A stretch of 64,000 nt of DNA from Lewinellaceae bacterium. Lineage in GTDB: Bacteria; Bacteroidota; Bacteroidia; Chitinophagales; Saprospiraceae. A program made the translations under genes and the position numbers. The notes below the pieces were generated by a model. The model searched no databases. It was not told the origin of the DNA and saw only the letters and a program-made list of their open reading frames with translations. This document shows, piece by piece, positions 27,389-37,791 of this stretch (positions are counted from its first letter, which is position 1; the number at the start of each line of letters is the position of its first letter). The stretch lies in contig JACJYM010000007.1 in the NCBI GenBank assembly GCA_020636155.1, forward strand, positions 1 through 64,000. Reading direction: 5' to 3'.

Positions 27389-29536
27389 ATGAATAATTTT
27401 AAAATAGCAATTATTGGTAGTTTGTTGAGTTCTTTCATTTTTGTTCAGTGTAACAAGAATACTAAGATGATGACGGATGATAGTACCATGACCACTGAAC
27501 AAGCGGTACTTGATAACTGGAGAAGTCAAGCACCCTCACCCGGCAAAGCCAGAGAAATAGAAATAGGAGACTATCAGCATTTTACACTGGACAATGGCCT
27601 GACATGTATCGTCGTAGAAAATCATAAATTACCAAGAGTAAGTTATCAACTGTCTTTGAGAAATAATCAAATCATGGAGGGTGATATGGTAGGCTTGGTA
27701 GATTTTGCGGGGCAAATGCTGGCTCGTGGAACGACCACGAAATCTAAAGCGGATATCGACAATGCGGTCGATTTTATTGGAGCGAATTTTAATACCAGCG
27801 GTTATGGAATGTACGGTTCTACACTTAAAAAGCACCAAGCAGAGCTATTGTCTATCATGACCGATGTATTGTACAATCCTTCTTTTCCAAATGAAGAGTT
27901 TGACAAAATAAGAACCCAAACATTATCAGGTCTAGAAGCGGCAAAGGCAGATCCCAATAGCATGATTGCGAATGTTGATGCAGTGCTCAATTATGGAAGA
28001 AATCATCCTTATGGTGAGGTTCAAACCGTGGAAGCGGTCAATAAAATTGATTTGAATGCATGTAAGGCATATTATGAAACCTTCTTCAAACCTGGCAATG
28101 CGTATTTGATCATTGTGGGAGATATCAGCTTAGAAGAGGCAAAATCTGTTGCCAATTCAAATTTCGGTTCATGGAAAAACAGTGCCATCCCACGGATTGA
28201 ATATAATTTACCGGAGTTTCCGAAGAGCACTCAAGTGAGTATTGCAAATAAAGAGGGTGCAGTGCAGTCCGTCATCAATGTCACATATCCGATAGATATG
28301 AAACCGGGTTCACCTGACGAAATCAAAGCAACCGTGATGAATAACATTCTCGGCGGAGGTATTTTTTCTGGTCGATTAATGCAAAATCTAAGAGAAGACA
28401 AGGCCTATACTTATGGTGCAAGATCTTCCTTGAGTTCTGATAGATTGGTTGGTAATTTTAAAGCTTATGCCAGCGTAAGAAATGAGGTGACAGACAGTTC
28501 CGTATATCAATTTTTGTACGAGATGAACAGAATTGTCAATGAACCTGTGAGTCAGGCCGATTTGGACTTGGCTAAAACTTCACTTGCGGGTAGTTTTGCA
28601 AGATCACTAGAATCTCCTCAGACCATTGCGAGATTTGCATTGAATACTTTTAGATATGGCTTACCAAAAGATTACTACAATACGTACTTGCAGAGATTAG
28701 ATTCCGTGAATATCTCAGACATTTCAGCCATGGCTAAGAAATACATTCGACCTGATGCTGCAAACATCGTGGTCGTAGGAAATAAGGACAATATCTCGGA
28801 TAATCTATTACAATTTGACAGTGACGGAAAAATCGATTATTACGATGCATTTGGCCGCGAAATAAAACTTGACATTCCTATACCGGAAGGTCTGACTGCA
28901 ACCAAAGTTATAGGGGATTATATCAATGCCATTGGTGGTAAAGAGGCTTTGATGAAGGTGAAAACTATGGAAACTACTGCCATGATGAGCATGATGGGAC
29001 AGGAAGTGACCATTAGCTCTAAGTATAAAGATGGTGATAAATATGCCATGAGTATGTCCATGATGGGCAATGTGATGCAGTCTCAAATAGTGAATGGCGA
29101 TAAGGCCATGGTTTCTGCCATGGGACAAAATCAAGTAATTAGTGACCCGGCTCAGTTGAAGAAAATGCAAAGTGAGGCTGAACTTTTCTCTGTTTTACAT
29201 TATGATACGGATGGAACAAAACTTGACTTAAAAGGTATAGAAACAGAAGGAAGTAATAATTATTACAAAGTATTGGTAACGACCCCCGATGGTGTCGAAA
29301 AAACCCAATTCTATGATGTGAAGTCAAAGCTTTTGAAGAAGGAAATGGCATCAGAAACAGGACCGCAAGGCGAGATGACCATAACGACGGAAGTCCCAAG
29401 TTATATCGAAGTGAATGGTATCAAGGTTCCTGCCGAAGTGACGATTATCGGTGCTGCACCTATGCCTCTCAAGATGAAAATAACAGAGGTAAAAATCAAT
29501 GAACCCATTAGTGATTCGGATTTTTCCGTAGAATAA
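27389..29536 (+). CDS. M16-family lipoprotein lacking the zinc motif, with extra C-terminal domain
   Basis: 715 residues. The leader ends in FIFVQC, a lipobox. Residues about 50-480 form an M16 peptidase fold (YQHFTLDNGLTCIVVEN, NNILGGGIFSGRLMQNLRE), but the HxxEH site is replaced by VDFAGQML, so it should be inactive. Residues about 500-715 are a separate domain rich in Met, Gly and Lys that resembles LolA/LolB-like outer-membrane lipoprotein folds, with GDYINAIGG at its start. It probably partners the active peptidase encoded 43 bases upstream. A strong terminator follows. Confidence 0.88.
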   Translation: MNNFKIAIIGSLLSSFIFVQCNKNTKMMTDDSTMTTEQAVLDNWRSQAPSPGKAREIEIGDYQHFTLDNGLTCIVVENHKLPRVSYQLSLRNNQIMEGDMVGLVDFAGQMLARGTTTKSKADIDNAVDFIGANFNTSGYGMYGSTLKKHQAELLSIMTDVLYNPSFPNEEFDKIRTQTLSGLEAAKADPNSMIANVDAVLNYGRNHPYGEVQTVEAVNKIDLNACKAYYETFFKPGNAYLIIVGDISLEEAKSVANSNFGSWKNSAIPRIEYNLPEFPKSTQVSIANKEGAVQSVINVTYPIDMKPGSPDEIKATVMNNILGGGIFSGRLMQNLREDKAYTYGARSSLSSDRLVGNFKAYASVRNEVTDSSVYQFLYEMNRIVNEPVSQADLDLAKTSLAGSFARSLESPQTIARFALNTFRYGLPKDYYNTYLQRLDSVNISDISAMAKKYIRPDAANIVVVGNKDNISDNLLQFDSDGKIDYYDAFGREIKLDIPIPEGLTATKVIGDYINAIGGKEALMKVKTMETTAMMSMMGQEVTISSKYKDGDKYAMSMSMMGNVMQSQIVNGDKAMVSAMGQNQVISDPAQLKKMQSEAELFSVLHYDTDGTKLDLKGIETEGSNNYYKVLVTTPDGVEKTQFYDVKSKLLKKEMASETGPQGEMTITTEVPSYIEVNGIKVPAEVTIIGAAPMPLKMKITEVKINEPISDSDFSVE

Positions 29537-29556
29537 ATGCACCAAAATTGAAAATA

Positions 29557-29591
29557 AAAAAGGGGAAATTCTAATTGAATTTCCCCTTTTT
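29557..29591. terminator. Bidirectional intrinsic terminator after the M16 pair
   Basis: Perfect 14-bp stem AAAAAGGGGAAATT (29557-29570) and its complement (29578-29591) around a 7-base loop. A-run and T-run flank it on both sides, so it can also stop the minus-strand frameshifted gene that ends at 29614. Confidence 0.9.
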
Positions 29592-29613
29592 ATTGGATGT
29601 TTGACAGTCTATT

Positions 29614-30595
29614 CTATTTCAACCTAAAATTACCTTTGCCGCAGAGATAACCATTATTGTAAAGTTCCACATCATAGTTCCCCTTAGGTAAATGTGATGA
29701 AAGCAAGTAGTCTATACATCCGTTAGTGTCTTCATTATTGTAGGTAATTATTCCACTTGTTGTGTATTTTACTTGCGTATTGTCAATTTATTGACCAATA
29801 CTCCCGATCCTTCAGACTCAAGATATACGGTCTCACCCATCGGGTTGATATATCTCACATAAAAAGTCTTGTCACCCGCAGGAGTCACAACATTTGTTTC
29901 TGTCAAGAAACAAATTCTGAGCATATCGACATCTTTCGCTTTTGATTTTTCTTTTATTTTTCCATCATCTTTTACCTCATAGCCTTTTACTTCAAGAAAA
30001 TTAATTTTAATGGCATTGGCAATGTCCACTTGTACCGATAGCTTTTCGTTTCTAGCGCTGAGCTTTTCTTTTTCTGTAGTGAGTTGTGCCTGTGCCATGG
30101 AGAGTTCCTCCTTTGCTTTTTCCACTTGTGCAAGGCTGGCGGAAAGGCTAGAATTTGTACTTTAGTAATTCTGTATTTGCTCGCCGTAAGAGTGGCATTT
30201 TCAGATCTCAATTTCTCCAATTCAGCTAAGAAACTGTTGTTTTGAGTTGTCAATTTTTTGATTTCATCTTTTGCTTTAGTCAGTTCCCGCTTAGTCCAGA
30301 TTAAGTTGTTGATTTTTTCCTTTTGCGTAGCCAATTCCGCTTTTTGACTGTCAATGAGAGTGTTTAAGTCTGTATTTTCACTTCTCATTTCCTCAAGACT
30401 TACCAGCGCAGCCTGATAATCTTGATCCAGTTCTACTGAATCCTTTCGGCCTCGATGAGCTCCGTTGAGATTGGTCATTTAGAGACTTCAATTTACTATT
30501 GACATACCACTGGTATGCATTAAGTCCTAACAAAACTATAATGGCAATCAATGCCTCAAGATGTTACGTTTGATTTTTGATTTATAAGTATTCAT
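29614..30595 (-). pseudogene. Coiled-coil membrane protein gene broken by about five frameshifts
   Basis: Reading across frames from ATG 30595 gives MNTYKSKIKRNILR, a membrane helix ALIAIIVLLGLNAYQWYV, a long heptad-rich coiled coil (KEKINNLI, EKLSARNEKLS), then a C-terminal domain ending in DVELYNNGYLCGKGNFRLK and a stop at 29614-29616. The frame changes near 30548, near 30475, near 30440, near 30160 and near 29785. The two longest open pieces are 29987-30478 and 29769-30125. Signal anchor plus coiled coil suggests an envelope protein, family unknown. All pieces remain readable, so the damage is recent or is sequencing error. Confidence 0.75.
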
Positions 30596-33268
30596 TTTCT
30601 AATGTGTAATATTTTCAAATTGCATTATGACACAAATATCAGGTAATATTTTTGCATTTATAATACATTATTTTGAAAATCCATGTTTCCGCCACCTAAA
30701 TAGATTGGGTGGGGGTTTTTACTGATATTTTGGTATGAGTGACCCACAATTTTATTTTAAAAGAATTAATTTTATTTAAGAAATTGCTATTTATTTTTGA
30801 TTGATAAGCCCAGTTATCTTTATATTTATTGCTTTTATTTCAATCTGGACATAGGTGGAACTATTAAATAAGTTATTTGCAAAAGAAAGTATTTTTCAGG
30901 CTTTCTTGTTTCCTTCTAAAAATATACGAACTGTGATAATCCCAACAAAAGGTCATTTTATACATTAAAATTTTTAAAATGAAAGTTAAACTTTTCAGTT
31001 TCAGTTTTTGATTCTTCTTATTATATCGTCAGAAAGATTTATAGAAAATATTGAGTTAAGGGTATTCGTATTTTTATTGAATAGCACAATTATGAATTAC
31101 TCTGGTTGTGGCAACGGTGAATTTTATATAATGTACGACAAATCAAGCTCAACAAATTATATTCTGAGTAAGGATAGTTATCGAAGAATACAATAGATTT
31201 TGATGACAATTTTACCAAGATGGTGCATTATTGGATGCTGTTTTATTTGGAGGATTCTAATACTAATTTGTAAATGCCTATTTTACAATAAAAGGGAGTT
31301 ACTATACAAATTGTTGAGAATGATTTCGCGATTCATTTGATAGATTTTTAATCAAACTAAAAATCAGTCTGTTAATACGATATTGTTATTCATTTTGTAT
31401 ATAATTTTCATATGACCAGAGATGATGTTGCTATTTATCTTTCAATTCATTTATTTTTGATTGTTGCTTGCATTTACAGAAAATATTTGGAACGATCTTT
31501 AATCAATGGTATCCGATGACATCATTACTAGCAGTTACATCCAATCAGTTCTACTGGTGGTGGTGGATGGAATGGCTATACTGGGTTGCGGTAATGGTGA
31601 AACAATGGGTAATGGTAAATAATGGAACAATGAAGCATATATTAATTCTAATTTGCATAAACAAGTTGCAATAGATTAAAGCTCACAGATGAAATCTTAA
31701 ATAATGATGTATTAAGCGAAAGATAATGGTTAAGGTTTCTAAATGGACAGTATAATAAAAAAGCACAGAATGTTTAAATGGAATTTCCTATACCCTCATC
31801 AAGCTATGTTACATCAAGTGTCAAAATTGAATGATTACTGCAAATGAATAATCGAAAATTTAGATGATTTCATGGACAACAATGTGCTTGGACAGTTTAT
31901 GATGATATTTTATGTTTGTAAAGCTGGTATGGATATAATATTTATGTCATAGATTAGGTGAATACTCTTCATCTCGTAATCATCGTTACATTGATGGTAC
32001 CAATATATAATGAAGTGATGATGCACTAACACTTGAACAAATTGCGAAAATAAGTCGGAAAATTTACTTTATTATATCTTACCCAGATTTCAATTTGACT
32101 TTGAGGAATGTTTGGTTGAAATAATACTAGTTTAATCGAATTTAAAGCCTTATTGACAGAATTCTCTATTTTATAAATTAATTTGACTTAATAATAGTTG
32201 GATAATTTAGATTTTCTTTGACGATGAATTTTGGAATCGGATAATCTAACAACTAAAATTTCCATCTTGCAAGCATTTATAAATGCCTTTCTAAAATTCT
32301 GATGGTTATGGATGTATGACAGATAACTTATCCTCTAGTAGGCGCGATTTTCAGAAGCAAGACTTGATTATCTTAACAAATAATACTTGTGTTCATGCTT
32401 ATAGTGGTATACAAATTCCATATATTGAGGTTCAACTGTTAAAATGATGATAATTATTTTTTCTCATCTAATCTTTGGTATTTGGATGCAAAGACATTTG
32501 TTAGCCTGATAACTAAACACTCTTTTCGACATTTGGTATCATTTAAATATTGAATTAAGGTATTATGCAATATTTCCGGAAAATAGTTCAGGACATCAGA
32601 TTTATTTGATCTTAATAGTTGTACGTGGCTGTCTGTAGATCACAGATACAATCATTTTGATTAGAATAAATCTTAGATAAATGATAAAAATAATTTGTAT
32701 TTAATTTTATTTCAATTGGTTTTACATGAATAAAATCGACATAGTTCGATATATTATTATAATGGGATTTTAAGTCTTTTTTAGGTGCTTAATTTGGTTA
32801 ATAATTAATGAAATAAACCAATTTCAGACGTAAGCGTTATGAATATTTCATTAGTTGCAAAATTAGATATATTGATACTGCAAAATCTTGTTTTACATAT
32901 AAATGAATCAATACATTTAAATAAATATCTGTTGAAAGGTTTAATTGAGCGGACATTTTGTTTGTAAATTATTATTAAGAATTGTTCAATACAACTCAGT
33001 TACATTAGAGAAAATAAAATTAGCAGAAATTTTATTTTGTCCAAATTTGGATAGGTGGAGGAAATATATATTGATAAAGAAATTCATTGCCCTGTTTAGA
33101 TCAAAGATTGTCCTTATCAAATTGATGTTTATCATACAACATACTGAATATCCATTATGAAATATTGAAAGAGATTTGGCTCTTAATTTTAGTAATTATA
33201 TCATCATGAAAATAGGTCTAATGACTCAAAGATTTTTTACCTCTACAAGGGAAATGAAAGTGGCTTCC
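30596..33268. other. AT-rich region of 2.7 kb without a credible intact gene
   Basis: No open frame over about 70 codons has plausible protein composition on either strand. Fragments look like decayed coding sequence. An ATG at 30979 opens a signal-peptide-like MKVKLFSFSF that stops at once, continuing in another frame with NYSGCGNGEFYIMYDKSS. Around 31535-31640 a Gly/Trp-rich piece (TGGGGWNGYTG, GCGNGETMGNG) appears, split over frames. Single pieces such as LTNNTCVHAYSGIQIPY near 32380 follow. The repeated GCGNGE string and Gly-rich linker suggest remains of a secreted modular protein, without a family call. No tRNA, rRNA or insertion sequence was seen. Confidence 0.55.
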
Positions 33269-34096
33269 CTATTTCACACTCTCTAAGTCTAAACTTTTTT
33301 GCAACCAGCAACTCAGATAGATAAACAAGAAAGTATAAAGACTTGAAGATATAAGCCTCATTGACACTTAAAAGTAGCTTTCGCCGAATGTCTCTTTGAA
33401 AAAAAGTCTCCTAATTTATAAAATGGGTTTGGCATCAAATCTTCAATGGAGTTAAGCGGCATAAACTGGAAAGCTCGCATTTCGGTTTTTAATAAAAGTG
33501 GATACCTGAGCAAAGATTCCAAAAACATCCTTAACAACGATGTAAATCAATAGACTCAGAAACCCTCGCCTTACTAAAAATGCGACCAACATCGCAAAGC
33601 TCGAATACCCCATACACATCACGAAAAATCGCAATATGGCATGGTTATTATCCATCGCTAAGTAAAAATCAGGGTATTCTGTGTTAAACATACCAATGAT
33701 TAAGGTCGAAAACGTGTAGATTATCGTCGCGATTAAACTCAATGCGATGATGAAAATTAATTTAGACATGAAATAATCCTGTCTCGTGAAGCCATTAATG
33801 ATAGATTGTCTCATGGTCTTAAAATCTATCTCACTCGTGATGGAATATATGACTAGAAAACCTATAAAAAAACTCACAAGCCAGTTACCTATAACTCCTT
33901 GATAATCCCACACCGTCGGAAATTCATAAAAAATCTTATAACTTGGAAACGGGGGAGGAGCCCCTTGAAAAACCTTTTTTCCAAGGAATATCAATGAACA
34001 AAACAAAAGCACAAAACCCGTCAAAAGTATGATGACAAGGTTGTTTTTCTTGTATTTCTTAGCCTCTAATGATAAAAAGTATATGATAGATTTCAT
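33269..34096 (-). pseudogene. ABC-2 type permease, 3' end frameshifted
   Basis: The first 190 residues read normally (open frame 33452-34096): six-helix ABC-2 type permease with GAPPPFPSYKIFYEFP, SIINGFTRQDYF and FLVRRGFLSLLIYIVV. After KDV the frame breaks at an A5 run (33521-33525). With four A the next frame continues as ESLLRYPLLLKTEMRAFQF and NSIEDLMPNPF. At least three more small indels are needed to reach the natural end LSCWLQKSLDLESVK and the stop at 33269-33271. It starts two bases after the ATPase gene stop, so the two would form one exporter. Whether it is truly inactive or misread is unresolved. Confidence 0.75.
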
Positions 34097-34098
34097 GA

Positions 34099-34995
34099 TT
34101 ACGCTTGGTTACTTGTTATTTTCAAATAATCTTCCTCGAGATTTTGTTTCCTGATGTTGAAATGGGTGATTATGTTCCCGCTATCATAAAGATATCTGCT
34201 AAAATCCTGCGTACTGGTTTCCATTACAAAATGCCCTTTTATCATGGTCAAGTTGGATTCCGTAATTTTAATATGATGATTGGAAGACAGAGTTTTATTG
34301 AGTTTATCCATATCAATGGCCGATATTTCAAACATTACATTGGACTTTGATTGGCTTCCAATGGGATTGCATGAGAGTAGTTTACCCTTTTTGAGAATGG
34401 CCACTTTGTTGCATATTTTTTCTACTTCATCGAGAATGTGAGAGGCCATGATGATGGTATTTCCTTGTTCTGCGAGACGCTTAAGTATATTCCTCACATC
34501 GGCTATTCCATTGGGGTCTAGACCATTCGTCGGTTCATCAAAAAGCAATACTTCAGGATCGCCAAGGATGGCTCCTGCAATGGCTAATCGCTGTTTCATC
34601 CCGAGTGAATAGGTTGAAAACTTGGACTTCCTTCGACTAAGTAAGTCCACAGTCTCCAATGCTTCATCAATTCTAGGATTTTCGATATTTTTTATTTGTG
34701 CTACGATAGACAAATTATCATCGGCATTGAGATAGGGATAAAAATTTGGTGTTTCCAAAATACTGCCTATTTTTCTGCGATGATGTTTCCCATAAGCGTC
34801 ATTAAACCAAACGAAATTTCCACTGTCTGCTTGCAATATCCCTAGAATTATGCCAAGGGTAGTGGTTTTTCCGCTTCCGTTAGGGCCCAGTATTCCGAGG
34901 ACATCACCCTTTTGTACCTCAAGATTCAATCCGTCCAATGCCCGTATAGAGCCGTAGTTTTTGCTTAAGTTTTGTATAGTTATAATTTTGTCCAT
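34099..34995 (-). CDS. ABC transporter ATP-binding protein (ABC-2 exporter type)
   Basis: 298 residues. Walker A GPNGSGKTTT, signature YSLGMKQRLAIAGAIL, Walker B VLLFDEPTNGLDP and the H-loop ASHILDE are all intact. A C-terminal extension of about 80 residues follows the ATPase core, common in ABC-2 exporters related to bacitracin or Gld-type systems. The partner permease is the frameshifted gene two bases downstream. Substrate unknown. Confidence 0.9.
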   Translation of the reverse strand: MDKIITIQNLSKNYGSIRALDGLNLEVQKGDVLGILGPNGSGKTTTLGIILGILQADSGNFVWFNDAYGKHHRRKIGSILETPNFYPYLNADDNLSIVAQIKNIENPRIDEALETVDLLSRRKSKFSTYSLGMKQRLAIAGAILGDPEVLLFDEPTNGLDPNGIADVRNILKRLAEQGNTIIMASHILDEVEKICNKVAILKKGKLLSCNPIGSQSKSNVMFEISAIDMDKLNKTLSSNHHIKITESNLTMIKGHFVMETSTQDFSRYLYDSGNIITHFNIRKQNLEEDYLKITSNQA

Positions 34996-35113
34996 AGTGG
35001 ATAGTGTTTAGCCATTGTGTTAGATTTCTTAACTTAGAACGAGTCAAAAATAGTATAAAAACTAAAACATTATCCAACAGTTAGATGAATCTATGGAATA
35101 GCGTGATAAAACT

Positions 35114-35692
35114 CTAAAATTTGTGGATGGCCTCATATAATTCTGCCGTGGGTAAGCCCATGACATTGGTATAACTGCCCACTATTTTTTTTATTTTGCA
35201 ATGACCTATCCATTCTTGGATGCCATAAGATCCGGCTTTGTCAAAGGGCTGGAATCGCAGGATATAATATTCTATTTCTTCTGGCAATAATTCGTTGAAA
35301 AATACCTTGGTTTCTACACTGAAACTATCCAATTTATACCCATCATAAAGACTCACTCCAGTAATCACTTGATGTTCTCTGTTGCTTAAATTTTGAAGCA
35401 TATTAGTGGCATGCTCCTTATTACTTGGTTTTCCTAAAATTTGTCCATCTGAGATGACTACACTATCTGCGGTAATTAATAAATGATGTGGAGAAATGCG
35501 ATCACCCAAAGAATCCGCTTTAAGTCTTGAAAGAAATAACGGTACCTCTTCAGGGGGAATTGATTCATCATAAACTTCATCAATATCACTGGGTATTACA
35601 TCAAATGACAAACCCATATCTTGTAATAATTGAGCTCTTCTCGGCGAGGCAGAGCCTAAGATATAGGTGAATTTATGAAAAATATTAAGCAT
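35114..35692 (-). CDS. maf: Maf-family nucleoside triphosphate pyrophosphatase
   Basis: 192 residues, normal length. LGSASPRRAQLL at the start, ADSVVISDGQILGKP and the QPFDKAGSYGIQEW region carry the Maf catalytic and base-recognition residues. These enzymes hydrolyse dTTP, UTP or modified pyrimidine nucleotides to monophosphates. It overlaps the end of the UbiA gene by eight bases, in the common Bacteroidota order KdsC-UbiA-Maf. Confidence 0.93.
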   Translation of the reverse strand: MLNIFHKFTYILGSASPRRAQLLQDMGLSFDVIPSDIDEVYDESIPPEEVPLFLSRLKADSLGDRISPHHLLITADSVVISDGQILGKPSNKEHATNMLQNLSNREHQVITGVSLYDGYKLDSFSVETKVFFNELLPEEIEYYILRFQPFDKAGSYGIQEWIGHCKIKKIVGSYTNVMGLPTAELYEAIHKF

Positions 35693-36590
35693 AAAAATGT
35701 TTTACAAAGAGTAAATAAATTAAACCAATGAGCATCATTATTTTAATCAAAAAACTAATACGGTGAAAATCAGATGGGCTCCATGCGGACTTAAGTTTAA
35801 TAATACTATACAAATTCATGAATAATATCAAGCCCAAGGTCAATTTTCCAAACATCGAAGGATCAAAATATATTAACCACACAACGATTAAAATAGATAG
35901 CATAACTGATTCTAATACAGCAATATACTTAGAGTTTTCTAAACCAATACTTATAGGTAGGGTAGTGTGGTTTTCTGCCAGATCTCCTTTCATGTCTTCC
36001 ATGTCCTTGATTAATTCTCGATACAAAGTAGATAAAAAAGCAAATATGAGATAAAATGCAAATAGGATGAGCTCGAAAGGGTAGTTCTCTTTTATAAATT
36101 GGAGATTGGGCCACTCGGCAACCAAGAGCATGCCGGGTACCAATGCACAAGCAAGGGCGACCACTAGGTTTCCCCAAAAAGCTTTGCCTTTCAGTGACTT
36201 AGAATAGTAATATAGTAGAATAGAAACAAAAGGGTAAATCCAAAGTAGTCCTAAGTTATTCGTCCTAGTGGCTACCCACAGACTTAAGAAAAATCCAGTA
36301 ATACTCAGAATCCAATAGCTGAGAAGTAAGGTTTTTCTATCTTTTGTACTTAATTTCTTTTTTTGGTTAACATCATCAGTATAGACATCAAAGTAATCAT
36401 TGATAAGATAAGCACATAAGGCAAGAAGAACCGTGATTCCAATAAAAACATAAAAAACAGAATCTTGCAAGATGGCTCTACCTGAAGAAATTAATCCCCC
36501 AAAACACACATAATAAATTAAAATCTGGCTGAGGGCGACAATGAATAAATTGAGAACTCTAAAGTTTTTTAATACGCTAGAGAATTTCAT
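35685..36590 (-). CDS. UbiA-family prenyltransferase
   Basis: 301 residues from ATG 36590; a longer frame lies inside kdsC and has no membrane character. About eight to nine membrane helices. The two aspartate motifs that bind Mg-prenyl diphosphate are N64-D-Y-F-D68-V-Y-T-D72 and YRELIKDMEDMKGD near residue 200. In this genomic setting Bacteroidota members are annotated as geranylgeranylglycerol-phosphate geranylgeranyltransferase-like, but the acceptor is not proven. Its start overlaps the kdsC stop as ATGA. Confidence 0.88.
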   Translation of the reverse strand: MKFSSVLKNFRVLNLFIVALSQILIYYVCFGGLISSGRAILQDSVFYVFIGITVLLALCAYLINDYFDVYTDDVNQKKKLSTKDRKTLLLSYWILSITGFFLSLWVATRTNNLGLLWIYPFVSILLYYYSKSLKGKAFWGNLVVALACALVPGMLLVAEWPNLQFIKENYPFELILFAFYLIFAFLSTLYRELIKDMEDMKGDLAENHTTLPISIGLENSKYIAVLESVMLSILIVVWLIYFDPSMFGKLTLGLILFMNLYSIIKLKSAWSPSDFHRISFLIKIMMLIGLIYLLFVKHFYA

Positions 36591-37093
36591 AAAATAAGCG
36601 GCCATAATTCTTGAGCTCGCATGGTTTTTTCGATCACTTCTCTTACACAGCCATGTCCTCCTTGACTTATCGCAATATAATCCGCCACATCGACCACTTG
36701 AGGAGAAGCATCCCTTGGGCATGTGAAAATAGAAACTTCGTCACGAACGGCTAAATCTGGGATGTCATCCCCCATATACAAACACTTTGTTTTGTCCACT
36801 TTTAGCTCATTTTTTAAATCTTGAATGGCGATTCTTTTGTCAATGACTGCATCATAAAGATGTGTAATTCCCAAGATTTCCAACCTTTTTCTTACACCTC
36901 TGGAAGCACCTTTTGTGATGATGGCCACGTCAAAACCCGTTTCTAAGGCATATTTTATGGCTTGCCCATCCCTGACATTCATTCTTCTTAACAATTCACC
37001 TTCCTCAGTAACTAATAGACTCCCATCCGTGAGAACACCATCAACATCAAAGATGAAGCACTTAATATTTTTAAATCTCGAAATGTCTTTCAT
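36587..37093 (-). CDS. kdsC: KdsC-type HAD phosphatase (3-deoxy-D-manno-octulosonate 8-phosphate phosphatase)
   Basis: 168 residues. The HAD nucleophile motif FDVDGVLTDG has D16 and D18. The second motif is in IITKGASRG, the conserved lysine in VIDKRIAI, and the metal-binding MGDDIPDL motif follows. The cap-less small form and IPDL motif fit KdsC, which frees Kdo for lipopolysaccharide core synthesis. It precedes UbiA with a four-base overlap and follows iscX by three bases. Confidence 0.9.
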   Translation of the reverse strand: MKDISRFKNIKCFIFDVDGVLTDGSLLVTEEGELLRRMNVRDGQAIKYALETGFDVAIITKGASRGVRKRLEILGITHLYDAVIDKRIAIQDLKNELKVDKTKCLYMGDDIPDLAVRDEVSIFTCPRDASPQVVDVADYIAISQGGHGCVREVIEKTMRAQELWPLIL

Positions 37094-37096
37094 AAA

Positions 37097-37342
37097 TTAC
37101 TGGTTGTCTCGCCATTCATAGACCCATTTGGCTTGTATTTGTTCAAGATGCCCCTCATTGCATTCCTCTTTTGTTCCTTCAAAATGGGGTAGACCCATTA
37201 CCCAATCCAGCAAGTCAGTAAACCTAATTCGATATATTTGTGACTCTCCGAATTCATCTCCGAATTTTTCATATAGTTTGATCGCAATGTCCTCGTGGTC
37301 GGCCCAACTTATGGGCATATCTTCAAAAGCTTCAAATGACAT
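37097..37342 (-). CDS. iscX: IscX-like Fe-S cluster assembly regulator
   Basis: 81 residues. ISWADHEDIAIKLYEKFGD, FTDLLDWVMGL and a final LEQIQAKWVYEW match the small acidic IscX/YfhJ helical fold that binds IscS and iron. It lies 13 bases after the ferredoxin gene, the usual iscX/fdx pairing. No other isc gene is in the window, so the partner desulfurase is elsewhere. Confidence 0.85.
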   Translation of the reverse strand: MSFEAFEDMPISWADHEDIAIKLYEKFGDEFGESQIYRIRFTDLLDWVMGLPHFEGTKEECNEGHLEQIQAKWVYEWRDNQ

Positions 37343-37355
37343 GTTGTGTTATTAT

Positions 37356-37697
37356 TTAGTGTTCGTGTCCAATAATTCTTTTTTGATCGGGAATTTCTAC
37401 CTCGATTTCGGCATCATCATCCAATATTATGCATTGACAAGCCAATCTCGATTCTAAACGTGGATTTATCGCTCGATCTATAAAATCTTCCTCTTTATCG
37501 GAAATTTCTTCGAGGAATTCATCTCCTGAATTGACATAGATATGACAGGTGCTACATGCACAGACACCACCACAGTTGTGGTTTAAATGGACGTCATGAT
37601 CCTCTGTTATTTCAAGAATTGAATATCCCTTTTCGGCATCAAGAACAACCTTTTCAGGTATGTCTTTATCTTCAAATTTAAAAATAATTTTTGCCAT
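37356..37697 (-). CDS. fdx: 2Fe-2S ferredoxin
   Basis: 113 residues. The cluster cysteines follow the adrenodoxin/Isc-Fdx pattern: CGGVCACSTC (three ligands, Cx5CxxC) and the fourth in RLACQCII. HxNxGG-type NHNCGG precedes them. Such ferredoxins give electrons to Fe-S cluster assembly. It probably forms one unit with iscX directly downstream. Confidence 0.9.
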   Translation of the reverse strand: MAKIIFKFEDKDIPEKVVLDAEKGYSILEITEDHDVHLNHNCGGVCACSTCHIYVNSGDEFLEEISDKEEDFIDRAINPRLESRLACQCIILDDDAEIEVEIPDQKRIIGHEH

Positions 37698-37791
37698 AAA
37701 TTTACTCTACACTCTTATTTCGATGGTAAATGATTACCCTTCATAATTCAATTTTAATTAACATTAATGGCGATGATTGGTTTAAAAATTC

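Noticed and set aside
31468..31674. 68-codon frame rich in tryptophan
   Set aside because: It is an off-frame reading of a Gly-rich fragment; the Trp run comes from repeated TGG.
35685..36722. Longer UbiA frame starting at 36722
   Set aside because: The first 44 residues lie inside kdsC and are Cys/Arg/Ser-rich without membrane character; ATG 36590 overlaps the kdsC stop as expected.
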